Shown here: positions 18,410 through 27,292 of the stretch, piece after piece | Layout: each line of letters starts with the position of its first letter | Numbering within the stretch: the first letter of the stretch is position 1 | Notes under the pieces: model-generated | Databases searched by the model: none | Seen by the model: only the letters and a program-made list of their open reading frames with translations | What the model was told of the DNA's origin: nothing | Assembly (NCBI GenBank): GCA_035626815.1 | Contig: DASPMY010000030.1 | Coordinates: 1 to 64,000, forward strand | Origin: Croceibacterium_A sp035626815 | GTDB lineage: Bacteria; Pseudomonadota; Alphaproteobacteria; Sphingomonadales; Sphingomonadaceae | Reading direction: 5' to 3' | DNA: 64,000 nucleotides | Made by a program: the position numbers and the translations under genes

Positions 18410-18607
18410 CGCCTGTCCTCTCTCGTCCCGGTGGCTTGGGTAACCTGTCGGCGCCGCGCTGGGTAGCGCCAAATGGGCCGGAATGGCGGTCCGGCGCGCG
18501 CCCGGCGCGGCTGGGCTCGATTGTGCGCTGCGGCAGGGAAACCGGGGCTTTCCAGCGCATTAACCGTGACGTCCGCCACGACAGTGGCTCGCAAGGAGAT
18601 TTGTGCC

Positions 18608-19096
18608 ATGACCGACCAGAACAGGAACCCGGGCAGCCAGCGGCAGCAGCCGCAGCAGGGCGCCGGCACCGGCGCCGGCAGCCGCCAGCACGAGCAGCAG
18701 ACCGGCGGCGGCAGCTTCCAGCAAGGCGAGCAGAGCGGCGAAGGCTGGCAGCAGGACCAGGGCCGCGACGCCAGCTCGAAGCACATGGAGCAGCAGGGCG
18801 GCGTCGGCCGTCAGCAGGAGCAGGGCCGCGGCGGCGCCGGCGAGATGCGCGAGCAATCCGGCGGCCAGATGGGCCAGCAGGCCGGCGGCGCGCGCCAGCA
18901 GGGCGACATGAACTTCGAGTCCGACCAGGGCGACGACGTCAGCTTCCAGCAGGACCAGCAGGGCGGCGGCAGTCGCCAGCAGGAGCAGGGCGGCGACCGC
19001 AGCCGCCAGCAGGAACAGCAGGACCGCGGCGGCGGCCAGCAAGGCGGCACCGGCATGGGCACCGACACCCGCGGCGGCAACGAGACCAACCGCTAG
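18608..19096 (+). CDS. Gln/Gly-rich intrinsically disordered hydrophilic protein
   Basis: Product of 162 residues starting MTDQNRNPGS behind a good AAGGAG. It has no signal peptide, no membrane span and almost no hydrophobic residues; most of it is Gln, Gly, Arg, Ser, Glu and Asp, with recurrent SRQQEQGG, GRQQEQGR and QQGG-type units spaced roughly every 15-20 residues. Such composition predicts no stable fold. Plausible roles are a hydrophilin-like stress protectant or an RNA/protein-binding disordered chain; neither is established. It is followed at once by a strong terminator hairpin, supporting it as a real single-gene transcription unit. Confidence 0.7.
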   Translation: MTDQNRNPGSQRQQPQQGAGTGAGSRQHEQQTGGGSFQQGEQSGEGWQQDQGRDASSKHMEQQGGVGRQQEQGRGGAGEMREQSGGQMGQQAGGARQQGDMNFESDQGDDVSFQQDQQGGGSRQQEQGGDRSRQQEQQDRGGGQQGGTGMGTDTRGGNETNR

Positions 19097-19142
19097 TCGC
19101 GACCGCCAGGACCAACCGCTAGACAAGCAACCGGTTGGCAGA

Positions 19143-19183
19143 GCAAGGGCCGCCCCCAAGGTTCCCCGGGGTGCGGCCCTTGC
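19143..19183. terminator. Bidirectional rho-independent terminator
   Basis: Stem of GCAAGGGCCGC-CCC and GGG-TGCGGCCCTTGC with a short loop, followed by TTTG on the plus strand, between the convergent disordered-protein gene and the TonB receptor gene. Confidence 0.75.
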
Positions 19184-19195
19184 TTTGTCCGGCGC

Positions 19196-21202
19196 TCAGA
19201 AGCCGTAGCGCAGGCCGCCCCACACCGTCAGCGGCGCGCCGAGGTCCATCGAGCCGCCCTGGTTGCGGGTGATCACGTTTTCGTCGAACAGGTTCTCGAC
19301 CCGGCCGACGACGCTCAGCCGGCCGACCAGCGGGACTTGCCCGAACAGGTCGACCGTCGTCGCCGCCGGCAGCGCGTCGTCCTCCTGGTCGTCCTCGAAC
19401 TGCAGCCCGACATGGCGCACCGTCGCGGCGAACGTCATGCCGTCGCGCGGGCGCCAGCTCAGCGTCCCGCTCGCCGCCCATTTCGGCGTCTGCGCCGGGC
19501 GCAAGCCGTCGAGCGCCGCCTGCGCGCCGGTGCCGCGCATTTGCGTATCGGTGTACGCCAGGGTGCCGTCGAGGCTGACCGTGCCGAAGTCGAGCTGGCT
19601 GGCCAGCTCGATCCCCTGCGCCTCGATGGCGTCGATGTTCTGCCGCTGCCGCAGCACGGGGGTGAGCGAGACGTTGCTGACGGCGTTCTCGACCTCGTTG
19701 TCGAACGCGGTCAGCGAAAAGCGGAGGTTGTCGAGCGGCTGCCAGTCGATCCCCGCCTCGATCCCCTCGAGCCGCTCGTTGACGAGCGCGCCGTTGGCCT
19801 GGGTGGTGACCGGGAACACCACGAACGGCCGGTACAGCTCGTTGAGCGTCGGCAGCCGCAGCCCGCTGTAGGCCGCGGCGCGCAGCCGCACGCCCTCGGC
19901 CGCCTCGAACACCGCGCCCGCGCGGTACGACCAGTCCCAGCCGGTGCGGTCGGCGAACGCGGAATCGTCGTCGACGCTGCCATCGGCGTTGAGATTGAGA
20001 TGGTAGCCGTCCTTGATCGCCCAGCGGTCGGCGCGCAGGCCGCCGGTCAGCGTCACCGGCCCGATCTCCCAGTCGTCCTCGACGAACACGCCGAAGTCGG
20101 TGTTGACCCCGCCGGCGGTGCGGCTGCCGTTGAGCGCGCCCGCCAGGGGCCCCCCGGCGACGTAGCGGTCCTCGAACAGGTCGCCCCGCGAGCGGCGGAA
20201 GTCGGTGCCGATGCGCAGCGTGTGGCCGCCGCCGACCGGCGGGCGAACCTCGAGCTTGCCGCCCTGGCCGGTGGACGGCGTATCGCGCTGGTCGAGCGTC
20301 TTGTTGAAGCTGGTCGACGAAATCACGACGTTGGAGAAATTGCGCCACTGCGCATAAGCCAGCGCGTCGACCTGCCACGCGCCGCGGCTGACCAGCCGGG
20401 CGCTCACGTCCTGCCCCCGGCTCGACGAGTCCGCGCCGGCGAACCGCAAGGTCCGGTGGTCCTCGAACGCCAGCCCGCGGACCTGAACCTCGAGGTTGTC
20501 GGCGACCGGCTGCACGATCCGCGCGCTGGCCGACCACGAATCGAACCCGGCCCGGGCGGTGGCCGGCACGCGCTGCGCCTGGGGGATGGTGAAGAAGCCC
20601 TGGCCGCGGTCCCAGCGGCCGCTGACGACCGCGAAGCCGTCGCCCAGCCGCGGCGCGACGGTGGCCGACAGCTCGGTCTCCGCCCGGCTGTTGATCAGCG
20701 CCGAGCCGCTGACCGGCCCGAGCGTCGTCGCGTCGGCGCTCTCGAGCTCGATCGCCCCGGCGAGCGCGCCGGCGCCGAACGGCCCGGTGCCGCCGCCGCG
20801 GGTGACGCGGATCGATTCGAGCCGCTCGGGCGCGATCGCCGACAGCGGGATGTAGCCGAAGAAGGGATCGGCCAGCGGCACCGCGTCGAGCAGCACCTGG
20901 GCGCGGCTGGTGGCGTTGCCGCCGAGCGCGCGCAGCGTGACGCCTTGCGCCGACGGGTTCGACGAGCGGCTGTCGGAGCGGCGGAATTGCTGGAAGCCGG
21001 CGACGTTGTTGAGGACGTCCTCGATCCGCCCCGAAGCGCCGGAGACGATCTGCTCGCGCTCGAGCTCGATGACGTCGTAGGCCGGCGTCGCCGGGGTCTG
21101 CTCGAGCCCGCGGCCGGTCACGACGATGACCGGTCCGTCCTGCGCCGCCGCGGGGGCGGCCGGCAAGGCGAGCGAGGCGAGCAACAGGTATTTCAAGCGC
21201 AT
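19196..21202 (-). CDS. TonB-dependent outer-membrane receptor
   Basis: Outer-membrane beta-barrel transporter of 668 residues. A signal peptide (LASLALPAAPAAAQ) precedes a TonB-box-like VIVVTG, a plug domain (VLNNVAGFQQFRRSDSRSSN, LRALGGNATSRAQVLLDAVP, RGGGTGPFGAGALAG) and a barrel ending in the aromatic terminal LRYGF. I chose the ATG at 21202 because GAGAGC precedes it; the ATG at 21214 lacks a site. The barrel motif LRLPTLNELYRPF is shared with cobalamin and siderophore receptors, but the ligand cannot be told. No riboswitch or Fur-like site was recognised upstream. Confidence 0.9.
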   Translation of the reverse strand: MRLKYLLLASLALPAAPAAAQDGPVIVVTGRGLEQTPATPAYDVIELEREQIVSGASGRIEDVLNNVAGFQQFRRSDSRSSNPSAQGVTLRALGGNATSRAQVLLDAVPLADPFFGYIPLSAIAPERLESIRVTRGGGTGPFGAGALAGAIELESADATTLGPVSGSALINSRAETELSATVAPRLGDGFAVVSGRWDRGQGFFTIPQAQRVPATARAGFDSWSASARIVQPVADNLEVQVRGLAFEDHRTLRFAGADSSSRGQDVSARLVSRGAWQVDALAYAQWRNFSNVVISSTSFNKTLDQRDTPSTGQGGKLEVRPPVGGGHTLRIGTDFRRSRGDLFEDRYVAGGPLAGALNGSRTAGGVNTDFGVFVEDDWEIGPVTLTGGLRADRWAIKDGYHLNLNADGSVDDDSAFADRTGWDWSYRAGAVFEAAEGVRLRAAAYSGLRLPTLNELYRPFVVFPVTTQANGALVNERLEGIEAGIDWQPLDNLRFSLTAFDNEVENAVSNVSLTPVLRQRQNIDAIEAQGIELASQLDFGTVSLDGTLAYTDTQMRGTGAQAALDGLRPAQTPKWAASGTLSWRPRDGMTFAATVRHVGLQFEDDQEDDALPAATTVDLFGQVPLVGRLSVVGRVENLFDENVITRNQGGSMDLGAPLTVWGGLRYGF

Positions 21203-21727
21203 GAAAGCTCTCACTAGGACAGGAAATTGCGTTTGTCCGGGCCTCTAGCGCGTCATCCTTGCCGCGTCACCCCTCGTTGGGCGCTATTTCCAGGGGGCTC
21301 ACCCAGCCGTTCGTCGCGCCGGATTAGTTGACTATGTCCGCGCCGTCCGTCGTCGCCCCGGATCACGCCCCGCTGCTCGACCGCCCAGACACGCGGCTCG
21401 CCGCCCAACAAGCGACCGGTCTACGCGATGCACCGCCCGAGGCTGCCGGCCGGCGACACCCCAGCGCGGCGCAGGACCTCGCCGGGCTGGTGGACTCGGT
21501 CCGCCCGGCCCGCCCGGCGCGCGGGATCAAGGACAGACGCGACCTGCCGCTGATCGACCTCATGGCTGAAGGCGGCAACGTCACCACCACATGCGTCCGG
21601 CCCGACCTGGGCCGCAGCGCCGACGGCAAGATCACCGAGCATGGGCTCCAATGCGCCCAAGCCAAATATCGATCCGAGCGCCAAAAGGCTGTAAGCTCCC
21701 AAGCCGACGCTGTGCACGGAGGCGATC
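21203..21727 (+). other. Region without a confident gene upstream of the methyltransferase
   Basis: About 520 bases between the TonB receptor and the methyltransferase. Open frames exist on both strands (for example 21328-21735 plus and 21421-21729 minus), but the plus frame has unnatural composition and runs into the methyltransferase gene. The minus frame begins with a hydrophobic segment (LGAYSLLALGSIFGLGAL) that could be a remnant of a membrane protein; its start would overlap the methyltransferase start. No structured RNA or known regulatory motif was recognised. Confidence 0.35.
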
Positions 21728-22522
21728 ATGGGTAGTGCCGAAGTCCAGGGCCCATTGTGGGGTGCCCGCGCGGAGGATTGGGCGACTTATGTCGAGCAGA
21801 CGGGTGTGCCGCTCGCCGGCGCGGCGCTCGACGCGGCGCGGGTGACGGCCGGCACCCGAGTGCTCGACGCCGGCTGCGGCGCGGGGCTGCTCTCGGTGCT
21901 GGCCCGCATGCGAGGCGCCGAGCCCGCCGCGGTCGATGCCGCCGAAGGCATGATAGCGGTGGCGCGGCGCCGCCTGCCGGGAGCCGACGTGCGCGTGGCC
22001 GACCTCGAAGCGCTGCCGTTCGCCGACGCGGCGTTCGATGCCGCCATCGGCGTCAACAGCGTGTTCTACGCCGCCGACATGGCGGCCGCGATGGACGAGT
22101 TGGCGCGAGTCGTGCGGCCCGGCGGGCACGTCGTCATAACCGCCTGGGGGCCGCCCCAGCGCTGCGAGTTCATGACCTCGATCATGCCCCGGCTCGGGCC
22201 GCTGATGCCGCCGCCGCCGCCCGGCGCTCAGCCGCCCCATCCCGGCGCGCTGTCGGAGCCCGGCGCGCTCGCCGCCTTGCTCGAGAAAGCCGGCCTCCAG
22301 CCGAAGGAGCAAGGCGAGGTCGCCTGCCCGTTCGTGTTTCCGAGCGGCGAAGCCTCGTGGGTCGGCAACGCGAGCGCCGGCGTCAACCAGGCCGCCATCG
22401 AGCATAGTGGGGAAGCCGCGGTGCGCGCGGCGTATGCCGCGGCCGACGCCGAGCATACCCGCGCCGACGGCAGCGTCCGCTACGACAACGTGTTCGTCTG
22501 GGCGAGCGCGGTCAGGCCTTAG
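21728..22522 (+). CDS. Class I SAM-dependent methyltransferase
   Basis: Rossmann-fold methyltransferase of 264 residues. Motif I LDAGCGAGLLSVLAR, acidic loop AVDAAEGMIAVARRR, the segment LPFADAAFDAAIGVNSVFY and motif RVVRPGGHVVITAW match UbiE/Methyltransf_11 enzymes acting on small molecules. A proline-rich insert (MPPPPPGAQPPHPG) lies around residue 160. The ATG follows GGAGG. Its stop lies four bases from the convergent aldehyde dehydrogenase stop. Acceptor substrate is unknown. Confidence 0.85.
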   Translation: MGSAEVQGPLWGARAEDWATYVEQTGVPLAGAALDAARVTAGTRVLDAGCGAGLLSVLARMRGAEPAAVDAAEGMIAVARRRLPGADVRVADLEALPFADAAFDAAIGVNSVFYAADMAAAMDELARVVRPGGHVVITAWGPPQRCEFMTSIMPRLGPLMPPPPPGAQPPHPGALSEPGALAALLEKAGLQPKEQGEVACPFVFPSGEASWVGNASAGVNQAAIEHSGEAAVRAAYAAADAEHTRADGSVRYDNVFVWASAVRP

Positions 22523-22525
22523 CCG

Positions 22526-23998
22526 TCACAACCGCCCCGGCGCCCCGTCGAGCAGGATCGTTTTGGTCTCGAGGTACGGCCACAGCCCTTCCTCGCCGCC
22601 CTCGCGGCCGATGCCGGACTGCTTGAAGCCGCCGAACGGCATGCCGAACTCCATGCGCATGCCGTTCTGGCCCATCACCCCGGTGCGGATGCGGCGGCTG
22701 ATATCGTAGGCCGCTTGCGGGTCGCTGGTCAGCACCGAGCCGTTGAGGCCGTAGCTCGACTCGTTGGCGAGGCGGATCGCGTCTTCCTCGTCCTCGGCGG
22801 GGATCAGGCACAGCACGGGGCCGAAGATCTCCTCCTGGGCGATGCGGCTCCGGTTGTCGACGTTGGCGAACAGGGTGGGCTCCATGTAGTAGCCCTTGTT
22901 CATGTGTGCCGGGCGCTGGCCGCCGGTGACGAGGTCGGCGCCGGACTTCCTGCCTTCCCCGATATACATCTCCACGCGCTCGAGCTGGCGCTTCATCGCC
23001 AGCGGGCCGAGCTGGGTCTCGGGGTCCTCGCTGTGGCCGATGCGGATGCCCTTCATCACGCCCGCGATCGCCTCCGCCAGCTCATCGTGGCGGTGCCGGG
23101 GGACGATCGCGCGGCTCAGCATCGCGCACACCTGGCCGCTCATCACGGTGATGGTGTTGCCGAGGATGCCGGCGGCGGCCTCGATCGGGAAATCGTCGCG
23201 CACGATCGCCGCCGACTTGCCGCCCAGCTCGAGCGTGCAGCGGGTCATCTTCGCCCCGCAGACCGCAGCGATGTGCATCCCCGCCGCGCTCGAACCGGTG
23301 AAGCTGACTTTGTCGATCTCGCGGCTGCGCACAAGGTGGTCCGACGCCTCGCGCTCGGCCGGCACCAGGTTGACCGTGCCCGGCGGCAGCCCCGCGGCCT
23401 CGGCCGCCTCGGCGATGATGTAGGCTTCGAGGGGGGTCTCCGGCGAGGGCTTCATGACGATCGGGCAGCCGGCGACGAGCGCGTAGAACACTTTGTTGGC
23501 CATGATCCCGAACGGCGCGTTCCACGGCGCGATGCCGACCACCACGCCGACCGGCTCGCGCACGATCACCGCGGTGTCGACGACCATGCCCTTCTTCTGC
23601 TCGGTCCAGGCAAAGCTTTCCCCCAGCGCGGCGATCCCGCGCAAACCCGCGACGCCGCCGCCGTGCATGATCGGGGCGAAGCTGGCGAGCCCGCCGACTT
23701 GCGCGACCCACGCCGCGCACAGCTCGGGTACGCGCGCCTCGAGCTGGTCGATCATCGCCATCAGCCGGGCGCCGCGCTCGGCCGGCGGGGTGCTCGGCCA
23801 CGGCCCGTGGTCGAACGCGTGGCGCGCGGCGGCCACGGCCCGGTCCATGTCCTCCGGCCCGGCCGCGGCGGTGCGGGCGACGACTTCCTCGCTGTTCGGA
23901 TTGACGATCTCGAGCTGGCCGCCGGCGACGGGCGCGACCCATTCGCCGCCGATGTACAGCTTGTCGGGATGCCGGATGGTCACGCCTGCGGGGGTCAT
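22526..23998 (-). CDS. Aldehyde dehydrogenase (second)
   Basis: ALDH of 490 residues with APWNAPFG (Asn), TLELGGKSA (Glu), SGQVCAMLSR (nucleophile Cys) and EEIFGPVLCLIP. The C-terminal GMPFGGFKQSGIGREGG is the usual oligomerisation/ending motif. The start MTPAGVTIRH at 23998 has AGGAGA upstream at a good distance, unlike the ATG 27 bases earlier. It is downstream of the PQQ dehydrogenase on the same strand, separated by a palindromic repeat, so alcohol-to-aldehyde-to-acid oxidation is a plausible pairing. Confidence 0.9.
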   Translation of the reverse strand: MTPAGVTIRHPDKLYIGGEWVAPVAGGQLEIVNPNSEEVVARTAAAGPEDMDRAVAAARHAFDHGPWPSTPPAERGARLMAMIDQLEARVPELCAAWVAQVGGLASFAPIMHGGGVAGLRGIAALGESFAWTEQKKGMVVDTAVIVREPVGVVVGIAPWNAPFGIMANKVFYALVAGCPIVMKPSPETPLEAYIIAEAAEAAGLPPGTVNLVPAEREASDHLVRSREIDKVSFTGSSAAGMHIAAVCGAKMTRCTLELGGKSAAIVRDDFPIEAAAGILGNTITVMSGQVCAMLSRAIVPRHRHDELAEAIAGVMKGIRIGHSEDPETQLGPLAMKRQLERVEMYIGEGRKSGADLVTGGQRPAHMNKGYYMEPTLFANVDNRSRIAQEEIFGPVLCLIPAEDEEDAIRLANESSYGLNGSVLTSDPQAAYDISRRIRTGVMGQNGMRMEFGMPFGGFKQSGIGREGGEEGLWPYLETKTILLDGAPGRL

Positions 23999-24020
23999 TG
24001 GGGGTCTCCTAACTGAGATC

Positions 24021-24105
24021 GTCATTGCGAGCGCAGCGAAGCAATCCAGAGCGCATCGCGCGACGCCCTGGACTGCTTCGTCGCTACGCTCCTCGCAATG
24101 ACGAA
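24021..24105. repeat. Palindromic repeat, family A copy 2
   Basis: Same family as 13351-13436: left arm GTCATTGCGAGCGCAGCGAA plus GCAATCCAGAGCG, right arm the complementary CTGGACTGCTTCGTCGCTAC plus GCTCCTCGCAATGAC. Located between the PQQ dehydrogenase stop and the downstream aldehyde dehydrogenase. Confidence 0.82.
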
Positions 24106-24115
24106 GGAACAGGCA

Positions 24116-26320
24116 TCAATAGCTCGACAAAATCGTCAGGCTGCGGCTGTCGAGCGGCTTGCCCTCGCGCTGCAGCTGCAGCTCGCGGGCGCGGACCTTG
24201 CGCTGCTCGTCGATCAGGAAGGCGTGGATCGCCTTGACCTGGTCGGGCGCGAGCAGGTCGCCCCAGCGCGGCATGCCGTTGGCGACCAGCAGCCCGTCGA
24301 GCACGATCCTGTCGAACGCGTCGTGCGTTCCCGGCTGCATCCGCCGCAAGTCGGGCAGCGGCGCGCGCGGCTGGTTCGAATGGCACACCGAGCAGTTCTC
24401 GAGGAACAGCGCGTTGCCCATGGCGATCGTCTGCGGCGTGACGCCGGGGGCCTGCGACGGCGGCTCGGGCGCCGGCTCGAGCGGCGGCAGGTCCTCGGGC
24501 ACCGGCACCTCGCCGCCCCCGAGCCTGAACACCAGCAGCCGGTTGGCGTTGCCCTTCGCATAGGCGGCGGCATACGGCGGCACGAAGCCCCAGCCGCCCC
24601 CGCCCCAGCCGGTCTGCACCGCGACGTACTGCACCCCGCCGACCTTGTAGGTCATCGGCGCGGCGAGGATCGAGCTGCCGGTGTCGATGGCCTTGAGGAC
24701 TTTCCCGGTCTCGGCGTCGCGCACCACCAGCTGGCCGGAAAGCGTGCCGTGGATGACCAGCCCGCTCGCGGTCGCAAGCACCCCGCCGCGATCCTGCCAG
24801 CCGTCAAAGTCGGCGGCCCACTTGGTCTTCCCGGTCAGCGGATCGATCGCGCGCAACTCGCTGGTGAACGGCTGGTCGAGCACCTGCTGCCATTGCGGCA
24901 GTGCCTTGATCGCCGCCTGCATCGGCGGGGGCAGGGTGGCGGCGGCGGCCTCGAGGTCGGCGGTGAAGATCAGCGCCGCACCCGGGTTCATCGCGTTGGC
25001 CCGGTGCGGCGGGTTCTCCGAGCCCGGCGGGATGAACATCAGGTTGCCGATGTCGACCACGCTGGCGAAGTACAGGTTGCGGCCCGGATCGTAGGCCGCG
25101 GCGTGCCAGTTGCGCGCCCCGGCGGATGACGGAAACACGATCTTGGGCCCGGTCGAGTAGTCGGAGAACTCGGGTGTCAGCTTCGGCCGGCCGGTGGCGA
25201 GGTCCCACCCGCTCGCCCAGCTCGTCCGCACCAGCGCGTTGGCCGCCAGCGGCTGGCCGCTCTCGCGGTCGACGACGAAGAAGAAGCCGTTCTTGGGCGT
25301 GTGGAGCAGCACCGGGCGGCGCGCGCCGTTCACCTCGAGCTCGGTGAACACCATCGGCTGCGAGGCGGTGAAGTCCCACGAATCCTGCGGCGTCTCCTGG
25401 AAGTGCCACTTCATCTCGCCCGTCTCGCGGTCGAGCGCGACCACGGAATCGAGATAGAGGTTGTCGCCTCCCGCCGGCGAGCGGCTCTTGTGCGGATAAG
25501 GCCCGCCGTTGCCGGTGCCGACGATCACCTGGTCGAACTGCGGATCGTAGTGGATCGCGTCCCACACGGTGCCGCCGCCGCCGATGTCCCAGCGGCTCTC
25601 GGGATCCCAGGTTTCAAGCGCAGCTTCCAGCGCTTCGGACTCCTGCGGACCCTTATCGGGATCGTGCGGGATGGTCCAGAAGCGCCACGCCTCGTCGCCG
25701 CTGTCGAGGTGGTAGGCGGTGACGTAGCCGCGCGTGTCGAACTCGGCGCCGCCGTTGCCGATGATCACCAGGTCGCCGGCGATCTCGGGCGCGCCGGTCA
25801 CCGTGTAGCCGCGCTTGCGGTCGGCGATGGTGTCGGCCTTCCACTCGACGGCGCCGGTTGCGGCGTCGAGCGCGTAGAGCCAGCCGTCGAGCGAGGCGAC
25901 AAAGACCTTGCCGTCCGCCACTTGCACCCCGCGGTTGGCCTGGTCGCAGCAGGCGGCGCGGTTGACCTGCATGTCGACCTCGGGGGTGAAGGTCCACAGC
26001 TCCTCGCCGGTCGCCGCGTTCAGCGCATAGACCCGGCCGAGGTTGCCCGAGGTGTACATCACGCCGTCGATGACCACCGGCGTCGCCTCCTGCACCCGCG
26101 CGGTGCCGAGGTCGTATTCCCAGGCGAGGCCGAGCTCGCCGACGTTCTCGGGCGTGATGTCGGTCAGGCGGCTGAAATGGCTGCCGGCCCAGTCGCCGCC
26201 GGGGTTGTCCCAGTCGTCCCCGGCGCCGATCACCGAGGTGTCGACTTGCGGAATGGTCGCGTCGGTGCAGGCGGCGAGCGCGAGCAGGAGCGGCATTGCG
26301 AGCGCGAGCCACGGCCTCAT
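24116..26320 (-). CDS. PQQ-dependent dehydrogenase with C-terminal cytochrome c domain (quinohemoprotein type)
   Basis: Predicted periplasmic alcohol/aldehyde oxidising enzyme of 734 residues. The eight-bladed propeller shows repeated tryptophan-docking units and PQQ features: the vicinal disulfide in RAACCDQANRG, the GNGGPYPHKSRSPAGGDNLY stretch and TGWGGGGWGF. A heme-binding CSVCH lies in the C-terminal cytochrome c segment (about residue 640), so electrons can leave through heme as in type II quinohemoprotein alcohol dehydrogenases. The N-terminus ends LLLALAAC, a lipobox, suggesting membrane anchoring through Cys rather than release. The ATG overlaps the stop of the upstream NAD(P)-binding gene (ATGA). 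Confidence 0.9.
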   Translation of the reverse strand: MRPWLALAMPLLLALAACTDATIPQVDTSVIGAGDDWDNPGGDWAGSHFSRLTDITPENVGELGLAWEYDLGTARVQEATPVVIDGVMYTSGNLGRVYALNAATGEELWTFTPEVDMQVNRAACCDQANRGVQVADGKVFVASLDGWLYALDAATGAVEWKADTIADRKRGYTVTGAPEIAGDLVIIGNGGAEFDTRGYVTAYHLDSGDEAWRFWTIPHDPDKGPQESEALEAALETWDPESRWDIGGGGTVWDAIHYDPQFDQVIVGTGNGGPYPHKSRSPAGGDNLYLDSVVALDRETGEMKWHFQETPQDSWDFTASQPMVFTELEVNGARRPVLLHTPKNGFFFVVDRESGQPLAANALVRTSWASGWDLATGRPKLTPEFSDYSTGPKIVFPSSAGARNWHAAAYDPGRNLYFASVVDIGNLMFIPPGSENPPHRANAMNPGAALIFTADLEAAAATLPPPMQAAIKALPQWQQVLDQPFTSELRAIDPLTGKTKWAADFDGWQDRGGVLATASGLVIHGTLSGQLVVRDAETGKVLKAIDTGSSILAAPMTYKVGGVQYVAVQTGWGGGGWGFVPPYAAAYAKGNANRLLVFRLGGGEVPVPEDLPPLEPAPEPPSQAPGVTPQTIAMGNALFLENCSVCHSNQPRAPLPDLRRMQPGTHDAFDRIVLDGLLVANGMPRWGDLLAPDQVKAIHAFLIDEQRKVRARELQLQREGKPLDSRSLTILSSY

Positions 26321-27231
26321 TGCGGCCACGCGCCCCGGTACTGCTCGAACACGCTGCGCAGCGAGCGCGGCGGGCGCCCGGTGATCCGCTCGACGCAATC
26401 GGTGACGCGGTCGAAATAGCCCTCGCGGATCGACTGGCCGAAGGTGACCATGTCGTCGCTCGACCACGGGATCGGCCCGTCGGGCACGATGTCGCTGGCA
26501 TGGCGCGGCACGCCGAGCGAATCGAAATAGTGGTACATCGCCGCGTCGCTGACCGGCTGCACCTCGATCGGCTTGCAGGCCATTTCGGCGACCAGCGCCA
26601 GCGCCTCGGGAATGCTCAGCGCCTCGGGCCCGGTCAGGGTGTAGGCCATGCGCCCGTGGCCGTCCTGCGTCAGCACGCCGACGGCGGTGGCGACGCAATC
26701 GTCGCGGCTGACGAAGCCGACTTTGCCGTCGCCGCAGTTGTCGGGCTTGACGCCCATCTGCAGCGCCGGGATCGCCATGGCGAGCGCGATCGCCTCGGCA
26801 TACTGGCTGTCGCGCAGGAACGTCCACGCCGCGCCCGAGCGCTCGATGATCACCTCGGTGGCGCGGTGGTCGTCCTTGACGATCGCCGGATTGGCCGGCT
26901 CGTCGGCGGCGATCACCGAGGTGTAGACCACGTGGCTGACCCCCGCCCGCACCGCCGCCTCGACCGCGTTTCTGTGCTGGCCGACGCGGGTGCCGACGCG
27001 CGCGGTCGAAATCAGCAGCATCCTGTCGCCGCCTGCCATCGCCTCCGGCAGCGTCGAGGGTTCGTCGAAGTCCGCCCGCCGGACGTGCGCGCCCGTGCCG
27101 GCGAACTCGGCCAGCTTTTCGGGCGTGCGCGACAGCAGCACGAGGTCCTCGGCCGGGACCTGCTCCAGCAACAGCCGGGCCGCCGCGCTGCCGAACTGGC
27201 CGGACGCGCCGGTGACGATGATCTTGCCCAA
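26317..27231 (-). CDS. NmrA-like NAD(P)-binding protein
   Basis: Atypical short-chain/NmrA family protein of about 304 residues starting with the dinucleotide motif GKIIVTGASGQFGSAAARLL and lacking the SDR Tyr-x3-Lys. Relatives are NAD(P)H:quinone oxidoreductases (QorB type) or redox sensors. I propose the TTG at 27231, which has AGGGAGAG five bases upstream; an alternative TTG lies at 27252. Translationally coupled to the PQQ dehydrogenase. A palindromic operator-like site lies 25 bases upstream. Confidence 0.78.
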   Translation of the reverse strand: MGKIIVTGASGQFGSAAARLLLEQVPAEDLVLLSRTPEKLAEFAGTGAHVRRADFDEPSTLPEAMAGGDRMLLISTARVGTRVGQHRNAVEAAVRAGVSHVVYTSVIAADEPANPAIVKDDHRATEVIIERSGAAWTFLRDSQYAEAIALAMAIPALQMGVKPDNCGDGKVGFVSRDDCVATAVGVLTQDGHGRMAYTLTGPEALSIPEALALVAEMACKPIEVQPVSDAAMYHYFDSLGVPRHASDIVPDGPIPWSSDDMVTFGQSIREGYFDRVTDCVERITGRPPRSLRSVFEQYRGAWPQ

Positions 27232-27255
27232 CGGACTCTCCCTTTCGCGCAATCA

Positions 27256-27267
27256 TAACGAGTGTTA
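27256..27267. promoter_or_regulatory. Operator-like palindrome (TAACG-AG-TGTTA)
   Basis: Lies in the divergent promoter region between the NmrA-like and NTF2-like genes, 25 bases from each start. It differs at one position from the TAACG-NN-CGTTA palindrome found at 31646, 35546 and 49313, and is therefore proposed as a weaker site of the same regulator. Confidence 0.5.
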
Positions 27268-27292
27268 CGGTTGAGGCAACGAGGGAGAGACC

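Noticed and set aside
21203..21330. Cobalamin or other riboswitch upstream of the TonB receptor
   Set aside because: The conserved B12-box and other riboswitch core sequences were not found.
21328..21735. 135-codon plus-strand frame before the methyltransferase
   Set aside because: Odd composition, no site, and it overlaps the well-supported methyltransferase start with GGAGG.
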